Shown: in pieces, positions 17,616 to 27,242 of the stretch
Layout of the letters: each line of letters begins with the position of its first letter
Numbering within the stretch: the stretch's first letter is position 1
Assembly (NCBI GenBank): GCA_944326545.1
Contig: CALVEH010000001.1
Coordinates: 259,422-323,421 of the forward strand
Source of the DNA: Candidatus Gastranaerophilales bacterium
GTDB lineage: Bacteria; Cyanobacteriota; Vampirovibrionia; Gastranaerophilales; Gastranaerophilaceae
DNA length: 64,000 bases
Direction of reading: 5' to 3'
Translations under genes and position numbers: made by a program
The notes under the pieces: generated by a model
Database searches by the model: none
What the model was told of the DNA's origin: nothing
Seen by the model: only the letters and a program-made list of their open reading frames with translations

Positions 17616-18600
17616 CGAAAATTTTCAAATAAAAATTGGAGACGTTACACTAAAAAGTTGTGTAATGCTTGCTCCTATGGCTGGAATTACTGATTTGCCA
17701 TATAGGCAGCTTATTAGAAGGTTCTCTTCAAACAGCCTTTTGACAACAGAAATGATAAGCTCTGAAATGCTTATGCAAAACAGAAAAGACGGAAATAAAA
17801 TCCTTGAAAATCTTGAGAACGAATTTCCTTTGTCATATCAGATATCGGGCCATAAACCTCAAATGATGGCAACTGCAGCTAAAAAGCTTATGAATCTTGA
17901 GAGAAAACCGTCCATAATAGATATAAATATGGGCTGTCCTGTTAGAAAAGTTGTCTGTGGCGGTGACGGTTCCGCTCTTATGAGAACTCCTCAGCTTGCG
18001 TCTGATATAGTCAAAGCAGTTAAAGATGCAGTAGATGTACCTGTTACGGTAAAATTTCGACTGGGGTATACGGTTTCTGAAATAAACTTTAAGGAGTTTG
18101 CAAGTCTTATGCAAGAATCAGGAGCCGATGCGATGACGATACATTGCAGAACACGCTCTCAAATGTACTCAGGTGTTGCAGATTGGAAAGCAATAGCAGG
18201 AATTAAAGCATATATTAGTGTTCCTGTTTATGCAAACGGAGATATTACATCACCGCAAAAGGCTAAAGAATGTTTGGAAATAACAGGTGTTGACGGTATA
18301 GCTATAGGCAGAGGAACATTGGGTTCTCCTGATTTGATTCATAGAATTGAACATTACCTTTTGACAGGTGAGATTATTGAAGAAGCAGATATACAAACAA
18401 AAATCAAATGGGCAAAAGAACACATTGATGCAGAAGTAGCTTTGAGAGGCGAAAAGAATGCTATTCCGTTTATGAGAAAATTCTACCCTTATTACATAAA
18501 AGGTGTCCAAAATGCTGCAGCAACACGTGGAACACTAATGAGCGCGACTGATTATAATACAATAATTGATGAATTAGACAGAATTTCGCAAATGTTCTGA
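17563..18600 (+). CDS. dusB: tRNA-dihydrouridine synthase (DusB-like)
   Basis: Dus enzymes use FMN and NADPH to reduce uridines in tRNA. The FMN-binding start LAPMAGITDLPYRQLIRRF, the INMGCPVRKV motif, GSALMRTP and the phosphate-binding VYANGDITSP and GIAIGRGTLG segments are all present. The length of 345 residues assumes the ATG at 17563, inside the end of the TPR gene (53-base overlap); no other ATG, GTG or TTG in frame precedes the conserved core, so the overlap is probably real and couples translation. The B-type assignment is by overall similarity. Confidence 0.9.
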   Translation: MNQNLQQQTQSLPQLKNNENFQIKIGDVTLKSCVMLAPMAGITDLPYRQLIRRFSSNSLLTTEMISSEMLMQNRKDGNKILENLENEFPLSYQISGHKPQMMATAAKKLMNLERKPSIIDINMGCPVRKVVCGGDGSALMRTPQLASDIVKAVKDAVDVPVTVKFRLGYTVSEINFKEFASLMQESGADAMTIHCRTRSQMYSGVADWKAIAGIKAYISVPVYANGDITSPQKAKECLEITGVDGIAIGRGTLGSPDLIHRIEHYLLTGEIIEEADIQTKIKWAKEHIDAEVALRGEKNAIPFMRKFYPYYIKGVQNAAATRGTLMSATDYNTIIDELDRISQMF

Positions 18601-18602
18601 TT

Positions 18603-18851
18603 ATGGAAAAGAAATTTTATACCTATATTATTCTTACTGTTGATAATACGCTATATTGCGGTTATACAGACGATCCTGAAAAACGATTTGAAAAACATAA
18701 AGAAGGTACAGCAGCCAAGTACACTCGTGTACACAAACCGTTAAAAATGGTTTATTTAAAAGAGTTTGATACCAAATCAGAAGCGATGAAAGAGGAATAT
18801 CGAATAAAACATCTTTCAAGAAAAGAAAAAGAAGCTCTCTGTGATTTTTAA
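18603..18851 (+). CDS. GIY-YIG domain protein (UPF0213/YhbQ-like)
   Basis: The 82 residues fit a stand-alone GIY-YIG endonuclease-fold protein: the TYIILTVDNTLYCGYTDD strand pair carries the two Tyr motifs, followed by RFEKHKEG, AKYTRVHKP and the C-terminal EYRIKHLSRKEK segment, the same order as YhbQ family members. These small proteins are suspected DNA repair or stress nucleases, but their substrate is unsettled. It follows dusB by two bases and precedes recA. Confidence 0.85.
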   Translation: MEKKFYTYIILTVDNTLYCGYTDDPEKRFEKHKEGTAAKYTRVHKPLKMVYLKEFDTKSEAMKEEYRIKHLSRKEKEALCDF

Positions 18852-18878
18852 ACTGTCCACTTTTTTATTAAAAACTAT

Positions 18879-18907
18879 TTGTATAAAACGCCTTAATAGG
18901 GTAAAAT
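18879..18907 (+). promoter_or_regulatory. recA: Predicted recA promoter
   Basis: TTGTAT (18879-18884) and TAAAAT (18902-18907) are spaced by 17 bases. Transcription would begin near 18914, which rules out a longer RecA start at 18906 and supports the ATG at 18942. I did not see a recognisable LexA box. Confidence 0.6.
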
Positions 18908-18941
18908 GGAGATTATACAAACTTTAAAGGGGAGAAAATTA

Positions 18942-19967
18942 ATGGCAGTAAAAGAAAAAGATGAAGCAGTTGCTGTTTCTGAAGAAAAGAATAAAGCACT
19001 AAAACTTGCTATTGAAAAAATAGAAAAAGATTTTGGTAAAGGCTCTATTATGAAGCTCGGTGATAAAACAGCCGTAGCTTGTGAAGCTATACCGACAGGT
19101 GCACTTGCTTTAGACCTTGCGCTAGGTATAGGCGGTGTTCCTAGAGGACGTGTAATCGAAATTTATGGGCCTGAATCATCAGGTAAAACAACACTTGCAC
19201 AACATATCGTTGCAGAATGTCAAAAAAGAGGCGGTATTGCTGCGTTTGTTGATGCTGAGCATGCACTAGACCCTGAGTATGCAAGAGCTTTGGGGGTTAA
19301 TGTTGATGAATTGCTTATCTCTCAACCTGATACAGGTGAACAAGCTCTTGAAATTGCAGAAGAACTTGTACGTTCTGCAGCTGTTGATGTTGTTGTTATC
19401 GACTCTGTTGCAGCACTTGTTCCTAAAGCAGAAATTGAAGGTGCTATGGAAGATCAACAAATGGGCTTGCAAGCTCGTTTGATGAGTAAAGCTTTAAGAA
19501 AATTGACAGGTATCGTAGGTAAAACTAATACAACTGTTATTTTTATCAACCAATTACGTCAAAAAATTGGGGTTATGTACGGTAACCCTGAAACAACAAC
19601 AGGTGGTAACGCGTTGAAATACTATTCATCTGTACGTCTTGATATCAGAAGATGCGATTCTATCAAAAAAGATGATAAAGATATCGGTAACAGAGTAAGA
19701 GTAAAAGTTGTTAAAAACAAAGTAGCTCCACCGTTTAAAACTTGTGAGTTTGATATTATCTTTGGTAAAGGTATCTGCAAACTCGGTTGTATTTTAGACG
19801 TTGCTGTTAATATGGATATTGTTAAAAAAGCAGGTGCTTGGTTTAGCTATAACGAAGAAAAACTTGGACAAGGTCGTGAAAAAGCAAAAGAATATTTTGA
19901 AGCTCACCCTGAGGTCCTTGAAGAAGTTGAAGCTAAAGTAAGAGAAAAACTTGCTGCTGAAAGATAA
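18942..19967 (+). CDS. recA: Recombinase RecA
   Basis: RecA forms filaments on single-stranded DNA for strand exchange and SOS signalling. With the start at 18942 (AAAGGGGAG ribosome site) it has 341 residues, a normal length. Motifs include Walker [10 protein letters not shown], the [12 protein letters not shown] stretch, Walker B-like [10 protein letters not shown], loop L1/L2 sequences and [18 protein letters not shown]. No intein is present. It is followed by a terminator and closely precedes the AddAB-like genes. Confidence 0.98.
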   Translation: MAVKEKDEAVAVSEEKNKALKLAIEKIEKDFGKGSIMKLGDKTAVACEAIPTGALALDLALGIGGVPRGRVIEIYGPESSGKTTLAQHIVAECQKRGGIAAFVDAEHALDPEYARALGVNVDELLISQPDTGEQALEIAEELVRSAAVDVVVIDSVAALVPKAEIEGAMEDQQMGLQARLMSKALRKLTGIVGKTNTTVIFINQLRQKIGVMYGNPETTTGGNALKYYSSVRLDIRRCDSIKKDDKDIGNRVRVKVVKNKVAPPFKTCEFDIIFGKGICKLGCILDVAVNMDIVKKAGAWFSYNEEKLGQGREKAKEYFEAHPEVLEEVEAKVREKLAAER

Positions 19968-19974
19968 AAAAATA

Positions 19975-20001
19975 AAAGGGTGTGATAAAATCACACCCTT
20001 T
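19975..20001. terminator. Bidirectional terminator after recA
   Basis: AAAGGGTGTGA pairs with TCACACCCTTT around a five-base loop, eight bases after the recA stop. On the minus strand it is followed by a T-rich tract, so it may serve the convergent small gene too. Confidence 0.8.
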
Positions 20002-20018
20002 GTTTATAAATAATATTT

Positions 20019-20312
20019 TTAAACTGTTTTATCGAGTAGTTTGTCTGCCAGTTTTTGAGCGCCTGCTTTAAAATGTGCTTCAGGTAAAGATGTTACATCA
20101 TAAGATTTTCCGTTTATATAAACAACATCTTTTGTTTTATCACTGGCAAATAAATCAGGAGCTTGGGTTACGTAATATTTTTCCCCGTTAATATTAACGG
20201 CTTCTGCTTTTACCGGTGCAAAAGTACAAATTCCTGTGTTGTTTTTTGTTGTTTTTTGGACATTGTACACTTGTCCGTCTACTGCGATTGCTCTGTTTCC
20301 TACTGACTGCAT
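20019..20312 (-). CDS. Small hypothetical protein with repeated beta-hairpin motif
   Basis: The 97-residue product is not assigned to a family. Three short internal repeats are visible: AVDGQVYNVQ, NINGEKYYVTQAP and YINGKSYDVTSLP, each a probable beta hairpin of the form hxG(K/E)xYxVT. No signal peptide or helix is seen. A strong AAAGGAGC ribosome site precedes the ATG, and the gene ends at the shared recA terminator. It could be a small surface or adaptor protein, but that is a guess. Confidence 0.6.
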   Translation of the reverse strand: MQSVGNRAIAVDGQVYNVQKTTKNNTGICTFAPVKAEAVNINGEKYYVTQAPDLFASDKTKDVVYINGKSYDVTSLPEAHFKAGAQKLADKLLDKTV

Positions 20313-20561
20313 AACCTGCTCCTTTCACACTTTTTTATAAAAATTTGCACAAGTTTCATTCCACACATTTTAGCCTTCATTTGTATAAAGTGATTTTTTC
20401 TCTAAAATTTGCTAGAAAGATTGTGTTATTTGATAAATCTTAATAATACATTGTGTTGTTTTTATTCAATTGACTGTATGTAGGTAATATGCTACACATA
20501 GAGTATAAAATGATATTGGCTCATTATTGATATTTTGCAAGGATAACAAAAGGAATATAAT
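20313..20561. other. Divergent intergenic region upstream of the GNAT gene
   Basis: This 249-base AT-rich gap contains the leader of the small minus-strand gene and a weak plus-strand promoter candidate, TTGACT (20470-20475) with TACACA 17 bases on, or TATAAA at 20504-20509. An AAGGAA ribosome site lies just before the GNAT start. No structured RNA was seen. Confidence 0.4.
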
Positions 20562-21059
20562 ATGTTTGATTGGGTTAAGGTAGAAATAGAAGAACAAATA
20601 AAAGAGTTGTGCTCACTAGCTAAAGAAATATGGAATGAATATTCAATATGTTTTATTTCTCAAGAACAAATTGATTATATGCTTGAAAAATTTCAATCAG
20701 AACAGGTTGTAAAAGGGCAGATTAATTTTCAAAACTATCAGTATTATTTTATGGAAGAAGATGGTGAAAATATAGGATATTTTGCTGTTCAAAAACAAAA
20801 AGATAATTTGTTCTTGTCAAAAATCTATATTAAAAAAGACTTTAGAGGCAAAGGTTTTGCAAGAAAAGCTTTTACTAATGCAATTATACCTATAGCAAGA
20901 GAACTGGAACTACCTAAAATCACCCTTACTGTAAACAAATACAATTTTGCCTCAATAATGGTATATGAAAAACTTGGTTTTGACAGAGTTGACTCAAAAG
21001 AGTTTGATATCGGCAACGGCTACATAATGGACGATTACATTTATGAATACACAATCTAG
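20562..21059 (+). CDS. GNAT-family N-acetyltransferase
   Basis: The 165 residues form a GCN5-related acetyltransferase: the acetyl-CoA-binding stretch is IYIKKDFRGKGFARKAFTNA (R/Q-x-x-G-x-G/A), preceded by the beta4 segment YFAVQKQKDNLFL and followed by LTVNKYNFASIMVYEKLGF, the usual C-terminal motif. The substrate cannot be told. It overlaps the next gene by 17 bases, so it is in one operon with the nuclease and helicase genes. It could modify a protein or a small molecule. Confidence 0.85.
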   Translation: MFDWVKVEIEEQIKELCSLAKEIWNEYSICFISQEQIDYMLEKFQSEQVVKGQINFQNYQYYFMEEDGENIGYFAVQKQKDNLFLSKIYIKKDFRGKGFARKAFTNAIIPIARELELPKITLTVNKYNFASIMVYEKLGFDRVDSKEFDIGNGYIMDDYIYEYTI

Positions 21060-23625
21060 TGATGATACTGTTTTTATCGAAGAAACAGGTTCTAACAAAA
21101 CAAACTATAGATTTTTAGCATTTAACATATTAAAAGCTAAGGCCAAAGTTCTTTTTAAAGACAATCCTGCACTTATGTGTCTGGCTAAATCAGATATGTT
21201 TTTTCAGGAGCTATCAAACATTTTTAGCTTGCTTTATCAAAACAACATAATGCCTTTGTCGTTTGAAAATATTGTTAAAAGCATAAAAACTTCTGAGACT
21301 GATAATAAAAGGCTGTTGTTAATATCTAAGCTTTATGCAGTCTATTTATCAACAATGGAAGAAAACGGTTTTAAAATCCCATTTTCTTTACAGAATAGTA
21401 GTTTTTTCTCAAAAGCCGATAATGTCGATGTTCAAAAACGTGTTGAATATTTGTATAACAGCTTTAACGGCAAAATTATACCTGAGTTAGTTACAGAAGA
21501 ATCCAACAGTATAAAATACTTAGAGTTTTCCGATATACAAAACGAAACTTTGTACATAATTGATGAAATAAAAAAACTTGTAGAAAATGGTGACGCCAGT
21601 TACTCTCAAATTGCTGTTTTTATTGATAAGACAGAGGCTAGAAAAAAGTTTTTAGACCTTGTGAAATCGCAAAACCTTCCTGTAATAAGCAGTATTTACA
21701 GCGAAGACTATGAAAACCTTAAGCACAAAATTAATTTATACCAAAAAATTTCTGATGTTTTTCTTGAATTAAATCTGCAAGAGTTTTCTTATGACGAAAT
21801 AAAAAATATAAATATTTCTTCAAAAGCACAAAAAGAAATAAGTTTTGAAAAGCTTGATGACCTTTTTAAAACGGTAGTTTTAGAAACCTCAAAAAATCCG
21901 TATAATGCAGACAAGATTTTTTCTAATAAAGAGAATTCTCAAAAATCTTTGTTAGAATGTATATTTGCTCTTTGGAATACACTTGAGGAAGACGACAAAA
22001 ACAATTTGTCACAAGAATTTAATTCAATAAAAAATTTCTACGAAGACTACAAAAATCAAAATTATGCAAAAGCAATAGAAACTCTTATCAAAAAAAATCT
22101 TTCAAAGTTTGAAAATACACAAGTAAAAGACGCTGTTTTAGGTAAAATAAAAAGCCTAAACGAATTACAAAATCTTTTTGAAAAGATTGATGCACCCTTA
22201 GAATTTGATTCTTTTAAAGAAATTATGCAGGGCTTGCCAAAGGATAAGGAACTTGAGAAAAACGCAATTTTTCTTTCTTCAATAACTACAGATACTAAAA
22301 AACTAAAAGATATAAAATATGTTTATATAGTAGGTTTGACACAAAATAACTATCCTGCTGCTAATAATGCTTATCCTTTTATTTCTCAGCAAACAAACAC
22401 AGAACTTTTAAAAGAACTTCAAAAAATATCTCCTGATTTTGATTTCTTTTTAAAAACTGATGAAATATATTTTAGCCAAAAGCTTTGTGCATTATGCTCT
22501 GCTATGGGTGTTGCAAAAAACAAATTAACATTGACAACTCACAACTACGAAGCTAAAAAACAAGCTCAACCGTCAGTGTTTTTTAAACTTTTGACAACAG
22601 CGGATAAAATTAATTATAAAGAGGTAAATGATGTTGTCTCTGATTCGACGGTTCAAACTGATTTGCAGGCCAAAACAGTAGCAATAGAATCAGCTTCAAA
22701 AATTATAAAAGAAAACGATACTTTAAAGCTCAATCCGTCAGCAATAAACACATTTTTAAAATGTCCGAGAAAATATTATTATAAAAACCTTTTAAACCTA
22801 AAAGAACCATACACTTTTTCTGCAAGTTACGGAAGTATCGTGCATGCGGTTTTTCAGGTTTTAAATACAAGATTTAAAGACAAATACAATAAAAATGTAG
22901 CATTAGAACTTGCAGATATACTTTTTAATTCTGCAATCGATGAAGAAAAAGCTAAACAAGCAGGTTTTTCTGATATAGATATAGAACTTGTTAAGGCGGC
23001 ACCTGAACTTTCTATAGAAGAAATGAAAAACAATTTTAAAGAGGCTGTTGAAGATTATGACTACTCAGGCGGGTTTGATTATCCTCCGACAGAAGCTGTT
23101 TGTGAAAAATCTTTTTCTTTCACTCTGGAGGAATTACCAAACGTTGTTTTTGACGGCAGAATCGATGCAATTATAACAGATTCTAACGGAGTAACAAAGG
23201 TTATTGACTATAAAACAGGCAAAGATAAAACTAATTCTCTAGATTATGCAATAAGCGATAATGGCGTTAACTTTAGGCTTAAATCAGGTAAAGAACCATC
23301 AAATATAGAAAATGTTCAAAAAGCTTATGATTACCAAATTCCGCTATATTATCTTGCTATACAAAACAGCAAAGAACTGGAAAATTACAAAGACAAAGTT
23401 ACTGATTTGGGATTGGTTTATATTAGACCAAAAGCAAAAGATAACGGCTGTAATGAGGATTTTGTAAGTGCAAAACAAATAGAAACATACAAGGACAAAA
23501 TTATTCAAAACCTTAAAGAAACAGTAGTAGATAAAATAATTAACGAGACAGAATTTAAACCAGAAAAAGGCTGGAATTGTGACACTTGTGCATACAATTT
23601 CTTGTGCGATAAGGAGGAAGAATAG
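21043..23625 (+). CDS. AddB-like Fe-S cluster nuclease subunit (PD-(D/E)XK)
   Basis: The 860-residue protein resembles AddB/RexB, the nuclease partner of an AddAB-type end-processing complex. A C-terminal PD-(D/E)XK domain shows FDGRIDAI and VIDYKTGK, and the four cysteines of an Fe-S nuclease are in place: one in LKCPRKYYYK (about residue 572) and three in NCDTCAYNFLCD at the end. The middle keeps the AddB/RecC-like helicase-fold motif YIVGLTQNNYPA. The N-terminus has TGSNKTNYR where a P-loop would be expected, so ATP binding is probably lost. It is shorter than Bacillus AddB (about 1170). It adjoins the helicase gene directly. Confidence 0.72.
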   Translation: MNTQSSDDTVFIEETGSNKTNYRFLAFNILKAKAKVLFKDNPALMCLAKSDMFFQELSNIFSLLYQNNIMPLSFENIVKSIKTSETDNKRLLLISKLYAVYLSTMEENGFKIPFSLQNSSFFSKADNVDVQKRVEYLYNSFNGKIIPELVTEESNSIKYLEFSDIQNETLYIIDEIKKLVENGDASYSQIAVFIDKTEARKKFLDLVKSQNLPVISSIYSEDYENLKHKINLYQKISDVFLELNLQEFSYDEIKNINISSKAQKEISFEKLDDLFKTVVLETSKNPYNADKIFSNKENSQKSLLECIFALWNTLEEDDKNNLSQEFNSIKNFYEDYKNQNYAKAIETLIKKNLSKFENTQVKDAVLGKIKSLNELQNLFEKIDAPLEFDSFKEIMQGLPKDKELEKNAIFLSSITTDTKKLKDIKYVYIVGLTQNNYPAANNAYPFISQQTNTELLKELQKISPDFDFFLKTDEIYFSQKLCALCSAMGVAKNKLTLTTHNYEAKKQAQPSVFFKLLTTADKINYKEVNDVVSDSTVQTDLQAKTVAIESASKIIKENDTLKLNPSAINTFLKCPRKYYYKNLLNLKEPYTFSASYGSIVHAVFQVLNTRFKDKYNKNVALELADILFNSAIDEEKAKQAGFSDIDIELVKAAPELSIEEMKNNFKEAVEDYDYSGGFDYPPTEAVCEKSFSFTLEELPNVVFDGRIDAIITDSNGVTKVIDYKTGKDKTNSLDYAISDNGVNFRLKSGKEPSNIENVQKAYDYQIPLYYLAIQNSKELENYKDKVTDLGLVYIRPKAKDNGCNEDFVSAKQIETYKDKIIQNLKETVVDKIINETEFKPEKGWNCDTCAYNFLCDKEEE

Positions 23626-26085
23626 ATGAACAAAGTTATAGAAAATATCGCACAAGGCCTTAACGGAGCTCAAAGACAAGCTGTCTTAAACCCTCTTGAT
23701 TCCTGTACCAAAATAGTTGCAGGGGCGGGAACAGGTAAAACGCAAATTATCTCTCGCAGATTTACAAAACTTGTTGTTGATTTGCTTAACCAAGGGGTTG
23801 AAAATCCTCAGTCGAAAATTCTTGTAATCACATTTACGGACAAAGCCGCCGGAGAAATGAAAGACAGAATTGTCAAAACTCTTGAATCTAATGGCATAAA
23901 AGCTCTGGGTACGGAAGATTTATGGATTTCTACTTTCCACAGCTTTTGTATGAGGATACTTAAAAAATATTCAATAGAAGCAGGTCTGTCTCCGTCTTTT
24001 AAAATGGCAGATGAAAAACAGCTTAAGCAAATTTATGACAGATTGATAAAAAGAATAAAGTACGGAGAACTCCTTGATATAAAAGAAATTTCTCAATTGA
24101 ATAAAATCAATGATATAGATACAATTCTAGAGGATATTTATTCGGTAATTAAAAAAATTAAGTCGTTAGGTATTTCGCCTCAAGAGTTTTTGGACCAAGC
24201 AATCAAAGCTACAAAAAACTTTTCTCAAACAATGGAATCAATTCCATTCAAGTTTGATACAAAAGAAGATTACGCTTACAGCTGGGCAAGACACTTTAAT
24301 TCTTATACAGATGACAGCACTGTTTTAGATGAAAAAATATTTGATGAAATTGCAAAACCAAAACTCATATTAGATAAAAATAATAAAAGAAAAGCTATAG
24401 ATTACGGACAAGCACAAGGTTTCCCCGAAAATATCCCTGTAATCGAAGAAACAGAACTTTTGCTTACAAAAATAATTGCTCAGATTTATGATTTGTATCA
24501 AAAAGAGCTTGAAAAAGAAGACCTCGCTGATTTTGACGATTTAATCAACAAGACAATACAGATTTTTAAACAAAACGAGCTTATAAGAGAATATTATCAA
24601 AACTATTTTAAACAAATTATTGTGGACGAATTCCAAGACACAAACGGTGCACAACTTGAACTTATAGAACTTTTGTTAAATCCTGATTATGCAAACCTTA
24701 CTTTTGTAGGGGATAGAAAACAATCTATCTACGCATTCAGATATGCACAGATGGAAAACTTGGAAGTTCTTTATGAAAATGTTGAAAAAAAATATGGTAA
24801 AAAATATTCACCAATAAATCTTTCTATCAACTATCGTTCGACACCTGAAGTCTTAAATGCTGTAAATTACGTTACACAAAATGAATTAAACCTTAAAGAC
24901 GAAAATCTAAATGCCAACCCTGATAAAACATACCCGGATACTTCAAAAGATATAAAAGTAACGGTTATTGAAGGGTTTGAAAACGCACACGAACAAAAAA
25001 TTGCTGAAGCAAATTACATAGCACAAGAAGTTGAAACTCTTATTGAACGAGACAAAGCTGATTTCAAAGATTTCGCCGTGCTTGTAAAATCCCACGCTCA
25101 GGCCGATATTGTTGAAAGAGAATTGAAAAAAAGAAATATTCCGTCTGTCAAAAAAGTGAACACAAGCTTTTTTGAAGAACCGGTTGTAAAAAATGTAATA
25201 TGTGCCCTAAGGCTTATAAAAAATACAGAAGATGAACAAGCATTGATAAGACTTTTGAAAACAAGCTTATCGGATTCTCAAATTTTTGAAATGAAAAAAT
25301 CTTTTGACAAAAAGCTTATTGATACAGTTGAATATGATGAACTAAAAAGACTCAACTTTGCACAAAAGTTTATGTCTTTAGAAGAAGAATCAAGAGAAGA
25401 ATATCAACTGCTCGATGAAATATACAAAAACATTAATTATCTTAGAAAAAATAAAAACGTTCTTACACTTTTGCAGGTGTTTGAAATAATAAAAACAAAA
25501 CTGCCGATATACAAACTTTCCGAACAATCAGCTCAGGCTGAAACAGTCAGTTTGCAGAATAATTTAAATACTATCGCCAAAATAATTGATGATTATGAGC
25601 AAAACGAAAACTACATTAGCATAAACAATTTAATCGATTATTTTGACCAAATAAAAGATGATAGAAACTTTGAGCTTCCGTCAGTGAATACTCAAGAACT
25701 AAACGCTGTTCAGATTCTTACAATCCACGCATCAAAAGGGCTAGAGTATCCTTATGTATTTGTTTTGAGTATTGCTAATTCCGCAAAAAATATTGATAAA
25801 ACAAGCATTATATTTGATATGCAATATGGCAATAAACCTGGTTTTGGGGTTATAGCTGCAAAATACAAAGGTAAATCTACAGCTAAAGCTCTTATATACA
25901 AACAACTGTGGCAAAAGCCAAGGGAAGAAAACGAAGCCTTAAGACTTTTTTATGTTGCTGTAAGTCGTGCCAAAAAATATCTTAATGTATTGAGCTTTGA
26001 ACCTTACGCATCAATAAAACCTGTAGAATATATAGAAAACTTAGCTCAATATCTTAATGTATACAGTGAGAAGTGTAACAATTAG
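23626..26085 (+). CDS. UvrD/AddA-like superfamily 1 DNA helicase
   Basis: This 819-residue SF1A helicase has Walker A VAGAGTGKTQ (residues 31-40), motif II VDEFQDTNGAQ, motif III DRKQSIYAFRYA, motif IV NYRSTPEVLNAV, motif V IHASKGLEYPYVF and motif VI LFYVAVSRAKKY. It has no C-terminal nuclease domain, unlike AddA (about 1230 residues). Since its ATG follows the stop of the nuclease gene directly, the two probably form a two-subunit helicase-nuclease loading RecA at breaks. It could alternatively act alone as a UvrD/PcrA repair helicase, but the operon context favours the complex. Confidence 0.85.
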   Translation: MNKVIENIAQGLNGAQRQAVLNPLDSCTKIVAGAGTGKTQIISRRFTKLVVDLLNQGVENPQSKILVITFTDKAAGEMKDRIVKTLESNGIKALGTEDLWISTFHSFCMRILKKYSIEAGLSPSFKMADEKQLKQIYDRLIKRIKYGELLDIKEISQLNKINDIDTILEDIYSVIKKIKSLGISPQEFLDQAIKATKNFSQTMESIPFKFDTKEDYAYSWARHFNSYTDDSTVLDEKIFDEIAKPKLILDKNNKRKAIDYGQAQGFPENIPVIEETELLLTKIIAQIYDLYQKELEKEDLADFDDLINKTIQIFKQNELIREYYQNYFKQIIVDEFQDTNGAQLELIELLLNPDYANLTFVGDRKQSIYAFRYAQMENLEVLYENVEKKYGKKYSPINLSINYRSTPEVLNAVNYVTQNELNLKDENLNANPDKTYPDTSKDIKVTVIEGFENAHEQKIAEANYIAQEVETLIERDKADFKDFAVLVKSHAQADIVERELKKRNIPSVKKVNTSFFEEPVVKNVICALRLIKNTEDEQALIRLLKTSLSDSQIFEMKKSFDKKLIDTVEYDELKRLNFAQKFMSLEEESREEYQLLDEIYKNINYLRKNKNVLTLLQVFEIIKTKLPIYKLSEQSAQAETVSLQNNLNTIAKIIDDYEQNENYISINNLIDYFDQIKDDRNFELPSVNTQELNAVQILTIHASKGLEYPYVFVLSIANSAKNIDKTSIIFDMQYGNKPGFGVIAAKYKGKSTAKALIYKQLWQKPREENEALRLFYVAVSRAKKYLNVLSFEPYASIKPVEYIENLAQYLNVYSEKCNN

Positions 26086-26177
26086 TATTTAAATAATTTA
26101 ATACACCAAATTATACAGTAAATATTTTCTTAGCAGTTGTTTTTATATAGATATACAATGCGAGGGGAATTTTACTA

Positions 26178-27020
26178 TTGGTTGAGAAAATAAACTCTGG
26201 TGATAATTATTGGCAAAACTTGTCATTAAAATCAGAAAAAAATGACAATGGCTTCCCTGTGAGCATTTATTCTGTACCTATTCAAACTATTAAAAAAGTT
26301 CGATATGTAATTGATTACAGCACAGGGAAACCCGATATAGACGGTCAAATAGGAGATTATTTTCAAACCCAAAACAACTGCTGGTTTTTATCAGGTATAT
26401 CGGCACTCGCATCGACTAAAGAAGGTCAAAAAATTATAAAAAAATCAGTGAAAAAACTGCCTAACAATAGTATATATGTTAATTTTGTAGGGGTAAATCA
26501 AACTGTAATGATTTCGCCTGAAACATTTGAAGCTGCTAAAAAAAGCAAATGTTACGCAAGAGGCGATGATGATGTAATTGCTCTTGAAATTGCAGCAGAA
26601 TATTATAAAAGAACACTTTTGGACAATAATGCCCAAAACGCTCAAAAACACCCCAATACCATAAACGGTAAAAACACCAGTAATGATATAAACTGGCCTT
26701 TAGCAGGCGGTTTTTCTTCTGATGTAATGTATATGTTAACAGGGAAAAAAGCAGAGACACATTTTAACAACGGTAATAAAACGCCAAAACAAATTACCGA
26801 CTCAATAGAAAAGATAAAAAAACATTCGGAGATATTTGCTGCTACTTGCAACTTCAAAAAGCCAAAAGATGGCGTAATTATACATCACGCGTATTGTATA
26901 AAAAGCGCTGATGATGATTATGTTACTTTGATAAATCCACATGACACTAAAAAAGAAGTAAAAGTGCCTATCAATAACTTTTTAGAAAACATCAACTCTA
27001 TAACAATATTAAAAGTATAG
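26178..27020 (+). CDS. Calpain-like cysteine protease (family C2-type)
   Basis: The 280 residues match the calpain catalytic core. The nucleophile is in QTQNNCWFLSGISAL (Cys68, with Gln63/Gln65 as candidate oxyanion residue), the histidine in IIHHAYCI (His237) and the asparagine in TLINPHD (Asn253). The central segment VIALEIAAEYYKR matches the calpain stretch between them. No signal peptide is visible, so it is either cytoplasmic or exported by another route. The start is TTG at 26178 behind GAGGGG. Bacterial calpain-like proteases are scattered; the substrate is unknown. It precedes the nrdDG riboswitch but probably has its own transcript. Confidence 0.72.
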   Translation: MVEKINSGDNYWQNLSLKSEKNDNGFPVSIYSVPIQTIKKVRYVIDYSTGKPDIDGQIGDYFQTQNNCWFLSGISALASTKEGQKIIKKSVKKLPNNSIYVNFVGVNQTVMISPETFEAAKKSKCYARGDDDVIALEIAAEYYKRTLLDNNAQNAQKHPNTINGKNTSNDINWPLAGGFSSDVMYMLTGKKAETHFNNGNKTPKQITDSIEKIKKHSEIFAATCNFKKPKDGVIIHHAYCIKSADDDYVTLINPHDTKKEVKVPINNFLENINSITILKV

Positions 27021-27074
27021 TTTTTATAAACTATCTGAATGTTGACCTTAAATAAAAAAAGAATTATTATATGA

Positions 27075-27213
27075 ATACCATTTAAGGAAAGCAGGGTGAA
27101 ATTCCCTCACTGGTCCGCAGCCGTGCCTTATTTTGCAGGTTTAAGAATGCAAAATGGCCTCACCAAAAGACCTGTTCTTATAAAGTGAGAAAGTCGGAAT
27201 GCTTATCTGGTAT
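27075..27213 (+). promoter_or_regulatory. Cobalamin (B12) riboswitch upstream of nrdDG
   Basis: The leader has the cobalamin aptamer signatures: GGGTGAAATTCCC, CACTGGTCCGCAGCCGTG (B12 box region) and the AGTCGGAATGC / TCTGGTAT close. The ends pair as ATACCA (27075-27080) with TGGTAT (27208-27213). An AAGGAG ribosome site and the nrdD ATG follow within 30 bases, so control of translation start is the likely mechanism. The ligand preference among adenosyl-, methyl- and hydroxocobalamin cannot be read by eye. Confidence 0.9.
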
Positions 27214-27242
27214 GTATTACTTCGAGACAAGGAGATTTTTTC

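Noticed and set aside
18906-18941. Upstream start for RecA adding 12 residues
   Set aside because: The predicted transcription start is at about 18914, after this codon, and the ribosome site fits the ATG at 18942.
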